Shown here: in pieces, positions 5,014-6,563 of the stretch | Layout of the letters: every line of letters starts with the position of its first letter | Position numbering within the stretch: the stretch's first letter is position 1 | Assembly (NCBI GenBank): GCA_035457505.1 | Contig: DATIBL010000102.1 | Location: 1 to 6,563 of the forward strand | From: DATIBL01 sp035457505 | GTDB lineage: Bacteria > Patescibacteriota > Minisyncoccia > Phycocordibacterales > UBA6899 | Length of the DNA stretch: 6,563 nt | Direction: 5' to 3' | The notes under the pieces: generated by a model | The model's input: the letters and a program-made list of their open reading frames with translations, nothing else | Told to the model about the DNA's origin: nothing | The model's database searches: none | Position numbers and translations under genes: made by a program

Positions 5014-6563
5014 CTACGCCGACGGAGATTCTTCGTCTCGTTCGGCTTCAGTGTGATGCGTACTTCCTTCCTGCTTCGTTTTGCGCTTGCGGCGAAGCGG
5101 ACCGACGAGCTTCTCCGCAACCGACGCGACGCCACTGGAATCCTCGTCCTTGGCGCGCGGGGCTTCGGGCTCCGGCTCCGACGGAACCTCGGTCGGCATC
5201 GGGATATGTTCGCGCTTTTCGTCGCCGCGCTTCGGCTTGATGCCATTCAGGATGAGCAGCTTCTCGAACTCCTCGCGCTCGATCGTCTCCACGCGCACGA
5301 GCTCCTCTGCGATCGAATCGAGGACTGCGCGATGCTTGGCAACAAGCTCACGGGCGCGGGCAAGCGATTCGTTCATGATCGTCTCAACTTCGCGATCAAT
5401 ACGCGCGGCGACATCCTGCGAATAGTCGCGCTCCACCATGCCGCCCCGCCCGAGCAGCACTCCGCCGGATGACTCAAATGCCACCGGGCCGAGCGTATGG
5501 GACATGCCATACTTCGACACCATATCGCGAGCGAGCGCGGTCGCAACCTGCAGATCGTTGGACGGCCCCGTCGTGAGATCATCGAACACCATCTGCTCTG
5601 CGACATATCCGCCGAGCGACACGACGATGTCATCAAGAAATTCCTTGCGCGAATGGAAGCGGCGCTCTTCGACGGGGAGCTTGAGCGTGTACCCCGCCGC
5701 ATGTCCGCGCGAAATGATCGTGATCTTGTGGACCGGGTCGGCAAACGGAAGGATCGACGCCAGAAGCGCGTGGCCGCCTTCGTGGTATGCAGTGATACGC
5801 TTCTCCTCGGTGGAGAGAATATGGCTCTTCCGCTCGGGGCCGATCATCACCTTCTCGATCGAACGAATGAGATCATACTGCGCAACCTTCTTGCGATTCT
5901 CGCGCGCGGCCAGGATCGCGGCCTCGTTCATCAGCGAATACAGATCGGCACCAGAGAATCCTGGCGTGCGCTCGGCGACGGTATGGAGATTGATATCCTC
6001 GGCAAGCGGCTTTTTGCGGGCGTGAATCTTGAGAATCTCCTCGCGGTCCGAAAGGTCCGGCAGATCGAGAACGACGCGCCGATCGAAGCGGCCCGGGCGG
6101 AGCAGCGCGGGGTCGAGCACGTCGGGACGATTGGTTGCCGCGATAATGATAACCTTCTCATTCGGCTCGAATCCGTCCATCTCGACCAAGATCTGATTCA
6201 AGGTCTGCTCGCGCTCATCGTTGCCTCCTCCGATGCCTGTTCCGCGCACCCGGCCGACAGCATCGATCTCATCGACGAAAATGATCGCGGGAGCCTCCTT
6301 CTTCGCAAGCCGGAAGAGATCGCGCACGCGCGATGCGCCGACGCCCACGAACATCTCGACGAACTCAGAACCCGAGAGATGGAAGAACGGCACGCCCGCC
6401 TCGCCAGCCACTGCGCGAGCAAGGAGCGTTTTCCCGGTCCCGGGAGCGCCCATGAGCATAACGCCCTTCGGAATTTGCGCGCCGATGTCGAGGAATTTCT
6501 TAGGGTATTTGAGGAAATCAACGATCTCCGTGAGTTCTTCCTTGGCTTCCTTCGCACCGGCGA
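5014..6563 (-). CDS. ftsH: ATP-dependent zinc metalloprotease FtsH, N-terminus outside window
   Basis: FtsH is a hexameric, membrane-anchored AAA+ protease that extracts and degrades misfolded membrane proteins and selected cytoplasmic regulators. The frame runs unbroken to the right edge: 515 residues are visible, and about 150 (two membrane helices and the extracytoplasmic domain) lie outside. By fragment numbering, Walker A is GAPGTGKT (38-45), the pore loop FVG (71-73), and Walker B IIFVDEID (about 93-100). The second region of homology is ATNRPDVLDP to GRFDR (about 142-160). The zinc site is HEGGH (260-264), with Ala-to-Gly against the common HEAGH, plus the third ligand in SNDL (D336). 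The last 75 or so residues form a charged, Pro/Glu- then Lys/Arg-rich tail that looks disordered. The internal ATG at 6459 is not the start, because family sequence continues upstream. A small gene follows after 21 nt. Confidence 0.97.
   Translation of the reverse strand, partial: AGAKEAKEELTEIVDFLKYPKKFLDIGAQIPKGVMLMGAPGTGKTLLARAVAGEAGVPFFHLSGSEFVEMFVGVGASRVRDLFRLAKKEAPAIIFVDEIDAVGRVRGTGIGGGNDEREQTLNQILVEMDGFEPNEKVIIIAATNRPDVLDPALLRPGRFDRRVVLDLPDLSDREEILKIHARKKPLAEDINLHTVAERTPGFSGADLYSLMNEAAILAARENRKKVAQYDLIRSIEKVMIGPERKSHILSTEEKRITAYHEGGHALLASILPFADPVHKITIISRGHAAGYTLKLPVEERRFHSRKEFLDDIVVSLGGYVAEQMVFDDLTTGPSNDLQVATALARDMVSKYGMSHTLGPVAFESSGGVLLGRGGMVERDYSQDVAARIDREVETIMNESLARARELVAKHRAVLDSIAEELVRVETIEREEFEKLLILNGIKPKRGDEKREHIPMPTEVPSEPEPEAPRAKDEDSSGVASVAEKLVGPLRRKRKTKQEGSTHHTEAERDEESPSA

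Noticed and set aside
5438..6025. 195-codon open frame on the plus strand
   Set aside because: Antisense to the ftsH AAA+ and protease domains, with Ser/Arg-rich shadow composition.
1..6563. Mobile elements, CRISPR, toxin-antitoxin or defence genes
   Set aside because: I found no transposase, integrase, direct-repeat array or paired small genes; the content is housekeeping plus a desaturase.

Overview
This is a GC-rich bacterial window (my estimate by eye is high 50s % GC) carrying five protein genes, one tRNA and one likely structured RNA, packed tightly with short, more AT-rich gaps. The style of FtsH and RecG, the small intergenic spaces, the tRNA without encoded CCA and some promoters placed almost on the start codon suggest to me a Patescibacteria/CPR (Parcubacteria-like) genome. 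That placement is inference from protein style, not from a search. The standard bacterial code fits all genes.

Layout, left to right: (1) 1-1072, minus strand: a membrane fatty-acid desaturase with all three histidine boxes, cut by the left window edge near its C-terminus. (2) 1073-1199: a divergent promoter region with an extended -10 on each strand. (3) 1200-3401, plus: complete recG (branch-migrating DNA helicase, 733 aa) with an unusual residue in helicase motif VI. (4) 3433-3586, plus: promoter, tRNA-Ile with a UAU anticodon, and a hairpin terminator that can work in both directions. (5) 3587-3734: a gap filled with inverted repeats. (6) 3735-4532, minus: a TatD-family metal-dependent nuclease. 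(7) 4533-4770: an AT-rich gap that appears to encode a minus-strand structured RNA with two UUCG-capped hairpins, a promoter and a terminator, next to a near-perfect 34-bp palindrome. (8) 4771-4992, minus: a 63-aa acidic protein of unknown function followed by a clear intrinsic terminator. (9) 5014-6563, minus: ftsH, the membrane AAA+ zinc protease, missing its N-terminal membrane domain because the window ends.

Functionally this is mostly housekeeping: DNA repair and fork rescue (recG), a 3'-5' nuclease (tatD), membrane protein quality control (ftsH) and decoding of AUA codons (tRNA-Ile). No mobile element, CRISPR array or defence cassette is visible. The points most worth following are the candidate RNA and palindrome upstream of tatD, the rare tRNA-Ile(UAU), the Gly-to-Leu change in RecG motif VI, the desaturase (surprising if the host is a CPR bacterium that lacks fatty-acid synthesis), and the small acidic protein downstream of ftsH.
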